A program made the translations under genes and the position numbers. From Symbiodinium natans (taxonomy: Eukaryota > Sar > Dinophyceae > Suessiales > Symbiodiniaceae), in contig CAJNDS010002109.1 in the NCBI GenBank assembly GCA_905221605.1, positions 532,168 through 596,167 of the forward strand: DNA of 64,000 bases, in the 5' to 3' direction. Of this stretch, positions 21,613-35,069 are shown piece after piece. The notes beneath the pieces are model-generated. The model was not told the DNA's origin. It did not search any database and worked only from the letters and a program-made list of their open reading frames with translations. Position 1 is the stretch's first letter, and each line of letters opens with the position of its first letter.

Positions 21613-22118
21613 GCCAAGCCCCACAACCGAATCCCGAGAGGAGGGGTTGAAACCGAAAACCCGAAGCTTGCAAGAGCCTTGCGGGTGAGTTAGGGTTTAG
21701 GGTTTGGGGTTTGGGGTTTAGGATTTAGGGCCTTTAGGGCTTAGGATTCATAGAGTGTGCAGGGTTGATAGGGTTCGGAGTTTACGGTTTCAGTAGGATT
21801 TCGGGTTTAGGGTTCGGGGCTACTTAGGGGTATAGGGACTGTGTAGGGTAAATACCGGGGCTAACTAATGGAATGCGATTATGAGGGCACTTTCCAGGCG
21901 TCCCCTCCTTATATCCATTTAAACCTTACAAAGGATCACCCTGCCCCCAATCAAAAACAAAGAGTATGCGAACCCGGAACCGGAACTTCCCCCGACCCAA
22001 AACAACAAACTAAACCCTAAAAACCAAAACCCTACAAACCTTAACCACCCCCAAAGCCCAAACCCGAAAAGCAAAGCCCTCTAAAACGCCAAAACATAAA
22101 CCAAACTCTTGCAAACAA

Positions 22119-22212
22119 CCTGAACCCTAAACCCTAAACCCTAAACCCTAAACCCTAAACCCTAAACCCTAAACCCTAAACCCTAAACCCTAAACCCTAA
22201 ACCCTAAACCCC
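22119..22212 (-). repeat. CCCTAAA array facing a TTTAGGG array
   Basis: Thirteen heptamers. Together with the inverted array at 22305-22394 this makes a roughly 270-bp imperfect palindrome around a 90-bp GC-rich island. Confidence 0.95.
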
Positions 22213-22304
22213 CAAACCCAGATGTGCGTCCAATCTGACGCTGCGCCGGCATCCAGCAGCCGGAAGAGCTCCCCAACCACCTCAGGGAGGCGCTGCTTTA
22301 GACT

Positions 22305-22394
22305 TTAGGTTTAGGGTTTAGGGTTTAGGGTTTAGGGTTTAGGGTTTAGGGTTTAGGGTTTAGGGTTTAGGGTTTAGGGTTTAGGGTTTAGGGA
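22305..22394 (+). repeat. TTTAGGG array
   Basis: Twelve heptamers followed by a TATATA run. Confidence 0.95.
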
Positions 22395-23462
22395 TATATA
22401 TATATATATACATATAGATATGTGTGTATACTGTTCTTTTTGGAATGGGTTTGTAGGAGTTATAGGGTGTATCAAGTGTTTGGGGTTTGTAGGGTATATA
22501 GGGATGTTGGGGTTTGCAGGGTTTATGGGGCTTATGGGGGTTCATAGGGTTTAAAGGAGTTATAGGGTTTAGGGTTTAGAGGATTTAGAGGCTTTATAGG
22601 CTGTATTGGGCTTAAAGGGTATAGAAGGGGGTTTACAGGGGTTTTGTGCTGTAGGGTTTAAACAGGCCTTCAGGCTGGTTCGGGATGTGGGTTCCCCCCC
22701 CCCCCCCCCCCATGGAAGAACAACAGTATCTCTTTGCCTCATTGCTACAAGGTCTTTTGGGGTCTGAGGCAACCCTAAACCCTAAACCCTAAACCCTAAA
22801 CCCAAAACCCTAAAACCTAGGGTTGCGGACTTAGGGCTTACGCAGGGTTTCAGGAACTCCATTCGGAGACAAGCAAAGCATACAGGCGCATGCGATTCGC
22901 AGAAAGACGCGAGGAACACTTTCGGGTTTAGGGTTTATGGTTTAGGGTTTAGGACTCTCCCCAAGCATAGCCTTCCCCCGAGCGAGACTCTGCCAATGAT
23001 AGGGGCCATAAGAATTAGAATAGGGTTTCGGGGCTATTTTAGCATAATTATAGACTGACTTTGGGGGAAAAGTTATAGGAAAGTACTCCGGCCCCTATAT
23101 TATGCACCGTGCCCCAACTTCAAGAGGTTGTTGATGTCGTTGCTTGGTGTGTCAGGTGCAGCAATCTGTGCTTGGCGTGTTCCTGTTATCCTGACTTGAC
23201 ACCTGATGAACAATGCTTCGTTTCTGTTGAGTTTCAACTTAGTAGCCCCGCTACCATATTGGAATAAGGGTCCCCCTTTTTTGGCTGGTTACTTTATAAG
23301 GGAATCCAGAACCAAACAAGCGTAAAGGGTACCACTGGGCTGCCAAGACTAGGTAAGACACAGGTCTGGAGGCTCTTCTACTCCAGGTGCCTGCGCATCA
23401 CTGCCCCCAAAGGCGACCAAGTGGGCGCGAAAGGCGCGATACATGGCTGGAACACCCTCTAA

Positions 23463-23560
23463 CTCTATATCCTAAAATCATAGATAAGCTAGGGTATATA
23501 CAGTATATATATATATATATATCCTAAAATCATAGATAAGCTAGGGTATATACATTATAT
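23463..23560 (+). repeat. Direct repeat with TA core
   Basis: A 37-bp sequence beginning TCCTAAAATCATAGATAAGC occurs twice, separated by a (TA)n run. Confidence 0.8.
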
Positions 23561-23978
23561 ACCTTAAACCACATATAACTTCGGGGTACCTTATCTTGCA
23601 ACGGTCTTCGGCTCTTTTGGGAAGATGGACGCACCAGCACTGCCCAGCTTCCGGTGAGTCTTGAGGGGATGATAGGATGGCCCGTTTTAAAACCCTCTGA
23701 AGAACCCAGCCAGAGAGCCTTAACAAAAAAAAACTTAACTAAGGAATATACCTTAAGTTATAAAGGGATCCTTTACTACGGTGTAAGGAATATGCCTTAA
23801 TTAAGGGGTCTTGGGGCTCTTTGGGAATATTCCTACATGTGATCCTCTTAAACCCAATCAGGGAACATGCAAAATATCCCAACAACCTTCCTAGGATGCA
23901 TGTGAACGACGCATGGAAGGCTAGCTTTCCCTTCTGTGCGGCATCCTGCGAGCATCCTGAGCCTTCACGACCCCCAAA

Positions 23979-24050
23979 GGTTTAGGGTTTAGGGTTTAGG
24001 GTTTAGGGTTTAGGGTTTAGGGTTTAGGGTTTAGGGTTTAGGGTTTAGGG
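23979..24050 (+). repeat. TTTAGGG array
   Basis: Ten heptamers. Confidence 0.95.
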
Positions 24051-24303
24051 AACCCCAAATTCCTGAACCCATGTCGCAGCACGTCAAGAAGGGTTCGATG
24101 CTTCACCAAACGGGGGGGGGGGGGGGGGTAATTCTACAGCAGTGTTTTTTTTGGATCCTGTTCTTTGAGAACCTTCAGCCCAAAAGACCCTACACCATAG
24201 GCTAGGTCTTCCGGAATGAGTTTTGTGCATTTGTCCTTCCAGAAATACACCCATCGTGCAATCGGACAAAATGACCAGATAATATCAAGGCACCATGAGG
24301 TCT

Positions 24304-24401
24304 ATCATAGAAAGGAACCGACAAGGGGACTGACATAAGGTGCTGAGCGGCTATCATAGAAAGGAACCGAAAAGGGGACTGACTTAAGGTGCTGAGCGAG
24401 A
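24304..24401 (+). repeat. 49-bp tandem duplication
   Basis: ATCATAGAAAGGAACCGACA... ends GGTGCTGAGCG and is immediately repeated with two substitutions. Confidence 0.85.
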
Positions 24402-24829
24402 CCTGGCATACCAGGCCTATAAACCCAAAGATGCCAACCCCCCTATTTAAGGATTCTGTTTGTAAAGCAAAGGCAAGATCCTCTTACCATTTAAGGCATA
24501 TTCCGTAAGTAAGGGGTACTGGGCGCCTTGGGCGGATTGTGGGTTGGAGGACTTCGGGGCTTTTGGTGCTTAGGGTTTCGGGTTTAGAGTCTGAGCACAG
24601 GCAGTCAGCCCTCCGGCGCCATCGTGATTCCCGAAGCCAGGGGAAAGCGGTTTAGGGTCTAGGGTTTAGGGTTTAAGGTTTAGGGTTTAGGGTTCCCCCC
24701 CCCCCCGCCCCTTTCACATTGTGCGTTCCTGCTTCGCCCAAGCAGATCTAAGAAATCAGAGCCCAACCCAGAAAAAGCCATTCCCCCAAACAAGAACAAC
24801 AACAATCCCCAAGTCCAATTTCTGATCCC

Positions 24830-24906
24830 ATAGGGTTTAGGGTTTAGGGTTTAGGGTTTAGGGCTTAGGGTTTAGGGTTTAGGGTTTAGGGTTTAGGGTT
24901 TAGGGT
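24830..24906 (+). repeat. TTTAGGG array
   Basis: Eleven heptamers. Confidence 0.95.
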
Positions 24907-25558
24907 CCCCCCCCCCACAAGGACACACTCAGACCGGCCTGTAGGGATTTGGTGGCCAGTCCTATAATGTCGCGCTTCGGGCTTCGAGGGGTGGCGCACA
25001 GCTGTTGGGGGGGGGGGGGGGGGGGGGTTAAGGGGGGTTAAGGGGAGTTAAGGGGGGTTAAGGGGGGTTAAGGAGGGTTCAGGAGGGTTGGGGGGGTTGC
25101 GGGGGTTGGGGTGTTATAGGGCTTAGGGCTAAGGGCTTCGGGTTTAGGAACTTAATTGTTGCATGTGTTGGACTGCTGAACTCTGGGGAAATGGTGTGCG
25201 GGGGTGCTTGAAATGTCCCAGCGCTTTGTGGGGGATATCATGTTTTGGGGATGCCTCCATAATTCAAGGTATATTCCTCCATTAAGGAAAATTGAGCTCT
25301 TTGGGTACAATCTAGACCCAAAGTGTGCATGGGGTTTAGGGCCGAGGGTTTTGAGGCGTAGGGCTCCAGAATTTGGGGCCTTAGGGTTTGGGACAGTGTT
25401 TGGGCTCCAGGGTATGGAGCCTCGGGTTTATGGATTGAGCGAACTTTCTAGTTTCTAAATCGGATGGGACTCTTGGGGCGGGTGGGTGTTTTCCAACGCT
25501 CGATAAGTTGAAGGCTTGGACTTGAGATGCTGAACCCGAAACGCCGAAACTAAACTCC

Positions 25559-25932
25559 AAAACCCCTATACCCCTAAACCCCAAAACCCCTAGACCCCTA
25601 GACCCCTAGACCCCTAGACCCCAAAACCCCTAGACCCCTAAACCCCTAAAGCCTAAGTCCCTAAACCCTAGGGCCCCCTAAACCTTAAACCCTAAACCCC
25701 AAACCCCCAAACCCCTAAACCCCTGAACCCCTAAACCCCTAAAGCCTAAGCCCCTAAACCCCAGGGCCCCCTAAACCCTAAACCCTAAACCCTAAACCCT
25801 AAACCCCAAACCCCCAAACCCCCAAACCCCCAGACCCCCAAACCCCCAAACCCCTAAACCCCTAAACCCCTAAACCCCTAAACCCCTGAACCCAACCCCT
25901 AAACCCTAAACCCCAAACCCCCAAACCCCTAA
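25559..25932 (-). repeat. CCCCTAAA/CCCCCAAA octamer block
   Basis: About 370 bp of octamer and heptamer variants. The octamer CCCCTAAA dominates. Confidence 0.9.
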
Positions 25933-26520
25933 TGTTGCACCCGCTTCAGTGTAGATTGCCGCTATGAAGCGATTTTCCGGAAAAATATATTAGAAGTCCC
26001 CCCGTTGATGACGGTTACCCGCAATTGTGCGAAGTTCGCGGCCCGTGGATGAAGAACGGGCGGCCGGGAAGCCAAACAAAGGAAATAGTTTTAAATAAGA
26101 AACTCCGGAATTTTCTGGTGTCCGGCTTCATTTAAATTCCTTTTAAAGTTTAATTACGAAACAGGCCCCCAAACAATTTTGCAAGTGAGCAAGTAGCCCA
26201 TGAGCTGCCCTGATTCGCTTTAGTCAATTGTTTCGGTTACCCGCATTAGTCCGGCCAGGGAGCCACAAAGCCTGGAAAGCTTAGACCCTGAGGCCGCAAG
26301 GCCTCGACCTTCGACCCCTACCCGCCCTACCCCCAGACCCCAACCCAGCTTATAGAGGACACGCGCGAAAACCCCAAAATTGTTTGGACGCTAAAGCGAG
26401 TCCAACATTAACCCCCAAACGCCAAGTGAAAGGCGCCTCCTCGTCCAAGGCAGCGATGGGCGCAGACAAGCCGAAGCCCTGAAGCCCAAGCGGTGCCTTC
26501 GATTGCGTCCAAGCGCCAGG
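25933..26520. other. Unique stretch without recognised feature
   Basis: This 590-bp stretch lacks telomere-like repeats except at its edges. I see no convincing frame, hairpin or RNA. It could be a fragment of something captured, or an intron. Confidence 0.4.
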
Positions 26521-28377
26521 TTGGTGTAGGGGTTGAGGGTTGAGGGTTTAGGATTTAGGGTTTAGGGTCCTGGATGATAGGTCTAGTTTCTCACGTACCC
26601 TAAACTCGGCTCTCATAAACCTATGTCGGGAATTGCCTGCACCGGGTACAGTAGTGACGGTTTTGGAAATTGCGCTCCCAGTTAGTGGGTGGCTGGGGAA
26701 AGGGGGGGGGGGGGGGGGCGGGTACAGCACAGGGTGGTTCGTACGGGAGGCCTGAAACCAGGACACCTGTGACAGCAGTCGCCCTGAGCGTGACCTCTAT
26801 TTTCTTGGGGGGAGAGCGAAATTCAGGTTTGCTCGCTTCAGCAGGTTGAGGGTCTGGGGTAGAAAGCTGAAGATCTACTCTGAGCCCAAAACTGCATCTG
26901 TTGAACAGAACTGTACGCCCAACCCCCACCCCCCTCCAAGAAGAAAAAGCTATACCCCAAACCACAAAACCCTTAAACCACAAAAACCCAAAACTTCAAA
27001 ACCCCAAAGCCCCTACACCCCAAAACCCCCCAAACCCCGAAAACCCCAACCCCAACAAAAGCCTTGGGCCCTCATAAGAACCGAAAAGGAAGAGGAACCC
27101 AAAAGCTAGAAGGGCTTAGGGTTTAGGGTTTAGGGTTGAGGGCTTCGAGCCTCATCTGCCCGGGAGTTGGGAAGGCGCCCGTGGATGTCGAGGAAGTGGG
27201 GAGTCGAACCTGCTGAGCTCTGATTGAGGGCTTGGGGGTTACGGTTTTGGGGGGGGGTTAGGGCGTAAGGGGTTTGGGTGGGGTGGCCGCGGATTAAAGC
27301 GTGCATGCGACGCCAGAGCGTCCGCTGCACAGAGGCTACCCCAAACCCCTAAACCCCTAGACCCTACGCCCCTATGCACCCCTAAACCCTAAAGCCCGAA
27401 ACCCTAAACCCATACCCTCACCACCAAAAGCCAGAACTAGCGCCGGCCCTGCAGAGCCCGTGCTAAACCCTAAACCCTAAACCGTAAACCCTCAACCCTA
27501 AACCCTACACCCTAAACCCTAAACCCTCAACCCTAAGCTTCCTCAGCCCTGAACTTTCCGGGGTTTCGCGGCAGTTTCAGGGTCGAAGGCACACTCGACC
27601 CTTTTAAGCTTTAGGGTTTAGGGTTTAGGGCTTAGGGTTTAGGGTTTAGGGTTTAGAGTAAGGCTTGAAGCATTTCCCTCAAAGCCCTGAAGCTCCAAAG
27701 CTTTGCGGCCCCGGCTTGGGTAGCCGTTCGCCAGGTCGATCCAGTGCTGTTTTGCCTGCGCACCGAAGAGCAGGAGTTTAGGGTTTAGGGTTTTGGGTTT
27801 TGGGTTTAGGGTTTAGGGTTTAGGGTTGCCAACTGGAGGGTTTGGAGCTTACTGGGCTGTTGGGGGTCTTAGGGGTTTAGGGTGTTAGGGTGTAGATGTA
27901 CTACTCCTCACGATAGCTACCGAAACACCACGAAATAAACTCTCAGCCCCGCCCTCAGGCCCCTATAAACCTTAAACCTACGCAACAGGTCCATGCACAT
28001 CTTTAGTATATACTTGGGCCCTATTGCCAGGATATTGGAGCCCCTTCCAGGTACATGGCCCTAAACCCTAAACCCGAAACCCTAAACTCAGGGCCTAGGC
28101 CGCCCCCTGCATTGGGGGGCGGCGCTTAAGCCCTTTGACCTCGATGGCACAAGCCGACCCAGGTCGCTCGCCCGCCTCCCACAGCATGGGGGTCGGTAGC
28201 GCCCACGATGGGCCCGGTACCGGAACACGTTCTCCTCCGGACCACTGACCCTTTCAGAAGGGGTGCCTGGCCCGACCCCGCCCTTCGAGACCTTGCTGGC
28301 ACCTCCTGCAACCCTCCCTGATGCGAACCCAACGAACGTCAGGAAACTGAATAAGTTTTTAGAAGTGGACTGTTGTC

Positions 28378-28465
28378 TGAGTTTAGGCCTAAACCCTAAA
28401 AGGAATAGGTTTGGGTGGCTTTGCCACCTTGGACGGCGTGGGGTGGGAGAAAAGTGTTAGATGGC
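28378..28465. repeat. Dispersed repeat, copy 2
   Basis: Second copy of the segment at 5860-5942, with the telomere-like CCTAAACCCTAAAAGG in place of CCTAAACCGAGAAAGG. Confidence 0.6.
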
Positions 28466-29568
28466 CCTCCACAATCGGGCCAAAGCTGCTCTTCGCACCT
28501 CACGAAGCTTTCGAGCTTGTTCCGAAACCTAACCCCTTCAGCATCTACGCCCTATCACAGCAAACCCTAAACCCTAAACCCTAAGTAGGGCGAGTACCAA
28601 ACCCTCAAACCCTCATGACCCCCTAGGATCGCTTCAGCCCACTCCCCCCCCCCCACCCCACGGTTGCGTTCATTAAGGAGGGGGAAACACCCTAAACCCT
28701 TAAACCTGGGGCAGGAGGAATGTGGAGGAGGGAGCAGGCAGGTGGCAAGAGGGATCCTATAACTGAGGCCCTGCGCTTCCAGCCCAAACTGTAACTAGTC
28801 AGGGTTTAATCGAAGGCATGCACAGAGTAATGAACAGCCCCGTGATAAGTACGTCCCGCTAACACGGCTCGGCGCTCCCAGGAATGATCAAGAAGCTCCT
28901 GGAATGTCCACAGCATCGTGGAGCCTGCAGCTTTCTTTGCCCTTCCATGTCTCTTTGGCAGTCATGAGGCAAGGCCTACTTGGGAGTTTCTAATACTTGT
29001 ACTTAGGGGTCCCCCTTTGGAATAAGCCGCCGCCCCCGGACACGAGAATCCCACACGAGGACCCACAAAGGGCCCCAAAGCATCGAACGCCCCCCAAAAT
29101 CTTAAACTACAAAGACCCTGTACTTACCCGGACCAAAAGTTTTTGACGACCGAGACCACGAGCCTCCAAATTCCGGCCGCCGCCTCGCGGATGCAGACAA
29201 ACAGTGGCTCAGGGTTTTGGGGTTTGGGGTTTAGGGTATTGGGGAGTTTTAGGGCAAGCGCTTCGTCCGCGCGATTCTTCCGCTTTGGAATCTATACACC
29301 CTAAATGGAGCCCTGCTATACCACCTGCAAAGCAACCCTTAAGCCTTAAGCTCTCCTAAACTCCCTAAACCCTAAACCCCCAGACCCTAAACCCTAAACC
29401 TTGTGGTGCCAATTCGGGGATCTTGGCGTCGCTCGCAGCGGCTTTAGGGTTTAGGGTTTAGGGTTTAGGGTTTAGGGCACAAGAACGGCGTCGGGCTTCC
29501 TGTCTTCAACTTCTGCAGGCGCCTGCTCTATCTCTCTCTCCCGACTGGAGAGCCGAAGCCGAAACCCC

Positions 29569-29662
29569 GGTTTAGGGTTTAGGGTTTAGGGTTTAGGGTT
29601 TAGGGTTTAGGGTTTAGGGTTTAGGGTTTAGGGTTTAGGGTTCAGGGTTTAGGGTTTAGGGT
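29569..29662 (+). repeat. TTTAGGG array
   Basis: Thirteen heptamers, one TTCAGGG. Confidence 0.95.
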
Positions 29663-30307
29663 CGGACGAACTTGCAACATCGTAAATCCCTACAGTACTA
29701 AGCCAAAAAACCCTGGACTCTCAAAAGCTAAGAGCTGGCCTCTGAAAAAGAGAGGCGAGGATGAGTGAGACGGTGTGGCCGCACTGGCCACACGGGCCTT
29801 GGCATCGTCTGGGGGCTCTGAAAACTTTGTGGCTGAGCAGTTGACTTTAAGGGGTTTGGAGTTTGATGATGTTTTTTCGGTTGAGGATTTTTAAGGTAGA
29901 TTATCTGGGGAAACCATGATTAGAGGTAGCTTATATGGGGGAAACCACTCACAGATCCTAGCCTCACAGTTTAGCGCCCGGATCTAGGTAGCTCGAGGCA
30001 GGGCCTGGAAAATCCAGGATTCTGAACATTCAGTGTCCTTGGGCTGGCCATCAGGGCTTGTAGTAAAAATTCCCCTAAGGGTTTAGGGTTTAGGGTTTGT
30101 TTGGGGTTTGGGGTTTTGGGGTTTAGGGTTTGGGGTTTAGAGCCTTTTCTCTGAGAGCGGCAGGTTTCCCCACGTAACGTCGGGTCTGGCATGCGCGAGC
30201 TTCGCTCATCTGGATTGAGAGTCGGCGCGCGCTGCGCATTGCCACGAGAAGCCGCTGTTCCCAGGGTCCCGGGCGCCTCGTAACTCCCAGAAGTCGGGCG
30301 TTACGGC

Positions 30308-30408
30308 CTAGTTGCTGAGTACCCTGGCTCAAAAAAGGTTAACCTTTCCATCAGGGTAGGATTGTGTATACCCGTAAAGGTTCAAGGTTATCTCCTCAGC
30401 TGCTAGGA
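30308..30408. mobile_element. Palindromic element, family 4
   Basis: CTAGTTGCTGAGTACCCTGG ... AGGTTATCTCCTCAGCTGCTAGG. Its left arm is almost identical to the copy at 4340. Confidence 0.6.
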
Positions 30409-30496
30409 AAGTGTATGTCCCAAGTCCCAAAAGCCCCCGCACCCAATACTTGCTAATTGGTAGAGGCCATGCCGCGCAACTGTCTAGGTTGCCCAG

Positions 30497-30624
30497 TACT
30501 TGGAGGTTCGTGGGTACTTATAGCCACAGTCAGAAGTCTACCTATAACCTACTTAGGGGACTTAGGGGGCTTATAAGTAGAGTTCTAACTAGGGTTATAA
30601 GTACCATGAACCTCCAAGTATCCC
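30497..30624. mobile_element. Palindromic element, family 2
   Basis: ACTTGGAGGTTCGTGGGTAC and GTACCATGAACCTCCAAGTA with inner TATAACC/GGTTATA matches. Confidence 0.8.
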
Positions 30625-31178
30625 CAAACCCTAAACCCTTAAACCCTAAACCCTAAACTGGGACAAGAGTAACCTGCGACTAAAAAGAATGCCCTGTCTT
30701 GCTGAAAGGGGTTTACAGGGGAGCCCCTAGACCCCCCCCCCCCCAAAAAAACCCTACACCCTAAACCCTAAACCCGCTTGGTGAAGCTCAGTGGGACTTT
30801 GTGGGAACCCGGAGTCCCTAAGTTCCGACGTTTAGGGTTTAGGGTTTAGGGTTTAGGGTTTCGGGTTTAGGGTTAACTGCCCTGAGAAGGGGCTCAAAAA
30901 CAGGTTTGGGTTTCTGGGTTGCTGTAGAGGTTTCAGCAGCTCGACCCAAGAGTAACCAAGGAATAAAAGGGTACAGGACCTTGTAAGGGAACCCAAACCT
31001 TAAGCCAAAGGAACTAGGGTTCAGGGTTTAGGGTTTAGGGTTTAGGAAATAAGGGCCCACTCTGGGTCCTTGTCAGGGTGCTTGGAATGTCGAGGCAGAG
31101 GCCCCGCAGCTTTCGATTTATTTCAGGTCTGGACGCATTGAAAACTCAACAGACCTCATCATACACTAGGCTGGCCCT

Positions 31179-31290
31179 TAAAACCCTCTGAAAAAATATT
31201 CTGAATACGATCCTCTTAAACTCAATAGGGGAAAATATAAAATGTCCCAAGGGCCTACCTAGTACACACCTGCCTGCGAATGCCAGGTTA
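31179..31290. repeat. Dispersed repeat family (copy 1 of 3)
   Basis: CCCTTAAAACCCTCTGAAAA ... GATCCTCTTAAACTCAATAG ... GGGCCTACCTAGTAC. Related copies lie at about 23830-23900 (partial) and 61965-62072. Confidence 0.6.
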
Positions 31291-31883
31291 AATTGGAGCC
31301 CTTGTTAGAGCATCCGCCCAGCTAAATTTGACCTGGGCTCCGTGTTTGAATAGGGTTTAATGCTTGGTGCTCAGGGTTTAGGGTTTAGTGTTTAGGGTTT
31401 AGGGTTTTGAATAGGCTTTAATGCTTGGTGCTCAGGGTTGTAGCTTCGTAGTTGGCAGACGGGTCCGGCTTCGGTCTGAGGGAAGTCTTGTGGCAATGGT
31501 GTTTCGAGGCTTGCAGACTTTACGGGGTCAGGGCTTTTTTGGGGGATAGGAATTTGGGGTAAACCCTGAACCCTAAACCCTAAACCCTAAGTTTTCTGCA
31601 CCTTAGGTGCCGGTCCACGAATTACGCACTCCAGCAGCTCAAGCGCAGGGCGTCCGAAGCGTTGCTTCGCTGCCTCATCCCCGGCAAGTCCAGCTGGAGC
31701 TAGCAGGGGGAAAGCATGATGTTCCTTGGCGTTTTCAGGGTTCAGGGGTTCGGGGTTCAGGGTTCAGGGTTTAGGGTTCAGGGTTTAGGGTTTAGGGTCT
31801 AGAGCCCAAACACATTTCGGCCACAAACCCGGATCCCCAGAACGCTCTCTTGCCAAAAAAACGCCTGTCGGGCTGCCAGGCCT

Positions 31884-32240
31884 ACTTGGAGGTTCATGGT
31901 ATTTACTATCCCAATTATAACTATACAAACCCGGATCCCCAAAAATAGCAGGGTTCCGTTATGATAAGGACACCATCAGTGTACCCATAACTTTGGAAAC
32001 CCCCATACTTGGAGGTTCATGGTATTTACAAACCCAATCAGGGTTTTAGGTTCCCTTACAAACCCAGTTGAACCAAAAAGGGCACCCTTTTATTCCTCGG
32101 CTACCCTTGGGTCGAGACCCCTCAACCCCTAAAGCCAGCATGGTTTTTGCTAACCCACTTGTGACTGTACCTATAGCCCAATTATAGCCACATCAGCCAC
32201 TTATAACTGGGTGAGAAGTACCTAGAACCTCCAAGTACCC
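31884..32240. mobile_element. Rearranged cluster of family 2 elements
   Basis: Two left arms (CTTGGAGGTTCATGGTATTTAC at about 31888 and 32009) and one right arm (AAGTACCTAGAACCTCCAAG near 32216) with inner TATAACTG pieces. The arrangement suggests nested or recombined copies. Confidence 0.55.
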
Positions 32241-32379
32241 CTACACCCTAAACACTAAACCGTAAACCTTCAACCCTAAACTCTAAACTCTAAAACCCTA
32301 AACCCGAAACCCTAAACCCTAAACCCCAAGTATATACTGCCAAGTCAAGCCTCCACCTCCCCCAAGAAATATCACCAAT

Positions 32380-32580
32380 ATTATCACACATTATTTATTC
32401 AAAAAAACAACATAAATGGAGTATATTGAATTATGATATTTTAAGATATATTTTTGAATATGGTAATTTTGAAGATTTATTTTTTTAATTTTATATTTAT
32501 TTTTTATTTTTTTTAATATTTTCAATTTCATTTGATTGTTTACAATTTGCGCCAATAATTAATGATACTCGAAGACCTAC
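32380..32580. other. AT-rich unique stretch
   Basis: About 200 bp of 80-90 percent A+T (runs of TTTTTATTTT). No frame or repeat is seen. Confidence 0.6.
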
Positions 32581-33839
32581 TACTGTAGTAGGGGTTTTGG
32601 AGTACCCCTGTGGCGGAAGGCTTTCGGACCTCTGTGAAATAAGCCCTGTCTTAGGGTTTAGGGTTTAGGGTTTAGGGTTTGATTACAGATATAGGACTCA
32701 CACAGCTTCTGGAGTTTCCAGAGGCCAGAACATGGGGGAGACAAGGGCCCTTCTTGTGCAACAACTCGACTACAACGCCGATAAGGAACAGCACCCCTCA
32801 ACCCTAAACCCTAAACCCTACTACCTAACCCCAAACCCTTCTCCCCTGTACAGATGTCTTAGATAGAGAAAAAGGTATAGAGAAAGAGATAGCTATAGAT
32901 CCAGATACAGATGCAGATGCCGAAGCAGATACAGATAAATCTGTACATATATGTGTGATATGTACATATATGTGCGTCAGAACACAAAGAGACAGTAAAA
33001 CTACAGAAAAGTGGGCTCCCATGACAGGCCCTTCTGTGTGTGTAAATGTGCCTATCACGGTCTTGGCCCCCTAAAACCTGAACCGCTGAACCCTAAACCC
33101 CTAACCCCAAACTAATCCCCTCTAACCGAAACATAAAACCCCCCCTCACTCAAATTTAAATATATAATGGGGGGTATTTAATATTAGGGGGAGGGGGGGA
33201 GGGTTTAATATTGGGGGGTGGGGGATTACAGTCTGTGGGCCAAGTTTCTCCGGAGCATCCGGGAGACCATGAAAAAGTGTGCGTTTGAACGCACCGGTCG
33301 TGCGGTTGAATTCCTGAACACAGGACAGTGTTAAGGTTTCAGGGTTTAGAGACTTTAGGGTGCAGGGTATAGGTTTAGTGTTTGGGGTTTAGGGTGTGAA
33401 TCAGGGTACACGCGCGTGCGCACACAATCGCCCTTGCACCTACACCCCAACTCCCTAACCCCCTTACGAACAAGAACCTAACCATGGATTGAATTTGGGT
33501 AATTCGAGCCCTACATGTACCCTAAAAGCCCTCCGCGGAAACGCGACAGAAAACGAACAGGAGCCCTCCTATATGGGGGTTTACGAAAATGGGACCCCAA
33601 ACCCTAAACCCTAAACCCTGAGCCCTAAACCCTAAACCCCCATATATGAACCACGACGGAAGGTTGAGTCGAGAACGGCTCGTCCCCTTCAACTCTAATT
33701 GCCCTTAGAGGCCCTTAAAGGCCCTGAACCCCAAACCCTAAACCCTAAACCGTAAACCCTAAACCCGAATTACAGGCGGGAGGGTTTTTTTTTTTTAAAG
33801 GTGTGGCTCGGACGCTTTTTTTAAACGGTGTGGCTCAGC

Positions 33840-34475
33840 TTGGCTTCGCAAATACTGTAAATAGCAGCATTTCTGCGTTTAGAGAGGCTGCAAATACTGT
33901 AAATAGCAGCATTTCTGCGTTGTCAGAGGCTTCAAATACTTGAAATGGCATCATTTCTGCGTTGTCAGAGGCTTCAAATACTGCAAATAGCAGCATTTCT
34001 GCGTTGTCAGAGGCTGCAAATACTGTAGATAGCAGCATTTCTGCGTTGTCAGAGGCTGCAAATTCTGTACCAATACTGTAAATAGCAGCATTTCTGCGTT
34101 GTCAGAGGCTTCAAATACTGTAAATAGCTGCATTTCTGCGTTGTCAGAAGCTTCCAAGACTGTAAATAGCAGCATTTCTGTGTTGTCAGCGGCTTCCAAT
34201 ACTGCAAACAGCAGCATTTCTGCGTAGTCAGAAGCTTCACATACTGTAAATAGCAGAATTTCTGCATTGCGTTGGCTGCAAATACTGTACGTAGCAGCAT
34301 TTCTGACATAAAATGTATGTAGCAGCATTTCTGGGTTTTTCAGACGCTGCAACGAAGGGCACTAAATAGCAGCATTGCTGTGTTTTCAGAGGCTTCAGAT
34401 ACTGTAAATGGCAGCATTTCTGCGTTGTCAGACACTGCAAATACTGCAAATAGCAGCCTGTCTGTGTTTTCAAGG
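33840..34475. repeat. 42-bp tandem repeat, about 15 units
   Basis: The unit reads CTGTAAATAGCAGCATTTCT then GCGTTGTCAGAGGCTGCAAATA. Because 42 is a multiple of three, the minus strand gives open 14-residue repeats (e.g. SDNAEMLLFTVFEA) in more than one frame. Units diverge and frames break, and there is no start or neighbouring exon. I therefore record it as a minisatellite, possibly from an ancient repeat protein. Confidence 0.85.
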
Positions 34476-34597
34476 TTGGATATAAATCATATGCTGTTAT
34501 ATAAACATGTATATAACAATTGTTATTTAACTATATTTATTATTGTGAAAATTGTATATGATAATATGCTATTTAATTTTAAAAAAGATCATACACT

Positions 34598-34910
34598 ATC
34601 TATCTGTCTATCTATCTATCTATGTATCTATGTATATGTATCTATGTATCTATGTATCTATGTATCTATGTATCTATGTATCTATGTATCTATGTATCTA
34701 TGTATCTATGTATCTATGTATCTATGTATCTATGTATCTATGTATCTATGTATCTATGTATATATATCTATGTATCTATGTATCTATGTATCTATGTATC
34801 TATGTATCTATGTATCTATGTATCTATGTATCTATGTATCTATGTATCTATGTATCTATGTCTATGTAAAGAGGTATATATGTATATATGTATGTATATA
34901 TATATATTTG

Positions 34911-34941
<31 letters not shown>

Positions 34942-35036
34942 GTATATATGTATATATATGTATATATGTATATATGTATATATGTATATATGTATATATG
35001 TATATATGTATATATGTATATATGTATATATGTATG
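34598..35036. repeat. GTATCTAT then GTATAT microsatellite
   Basis: About 34 GTATCTAT octamers, then GTATATAT/GTATAT units. It abuts the AT-rich satellite. Confidence 0.95.
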
Positions 35037-35069
35037 TGAGAGGGGCCTTTGGGGTCTATTTGGACACAA

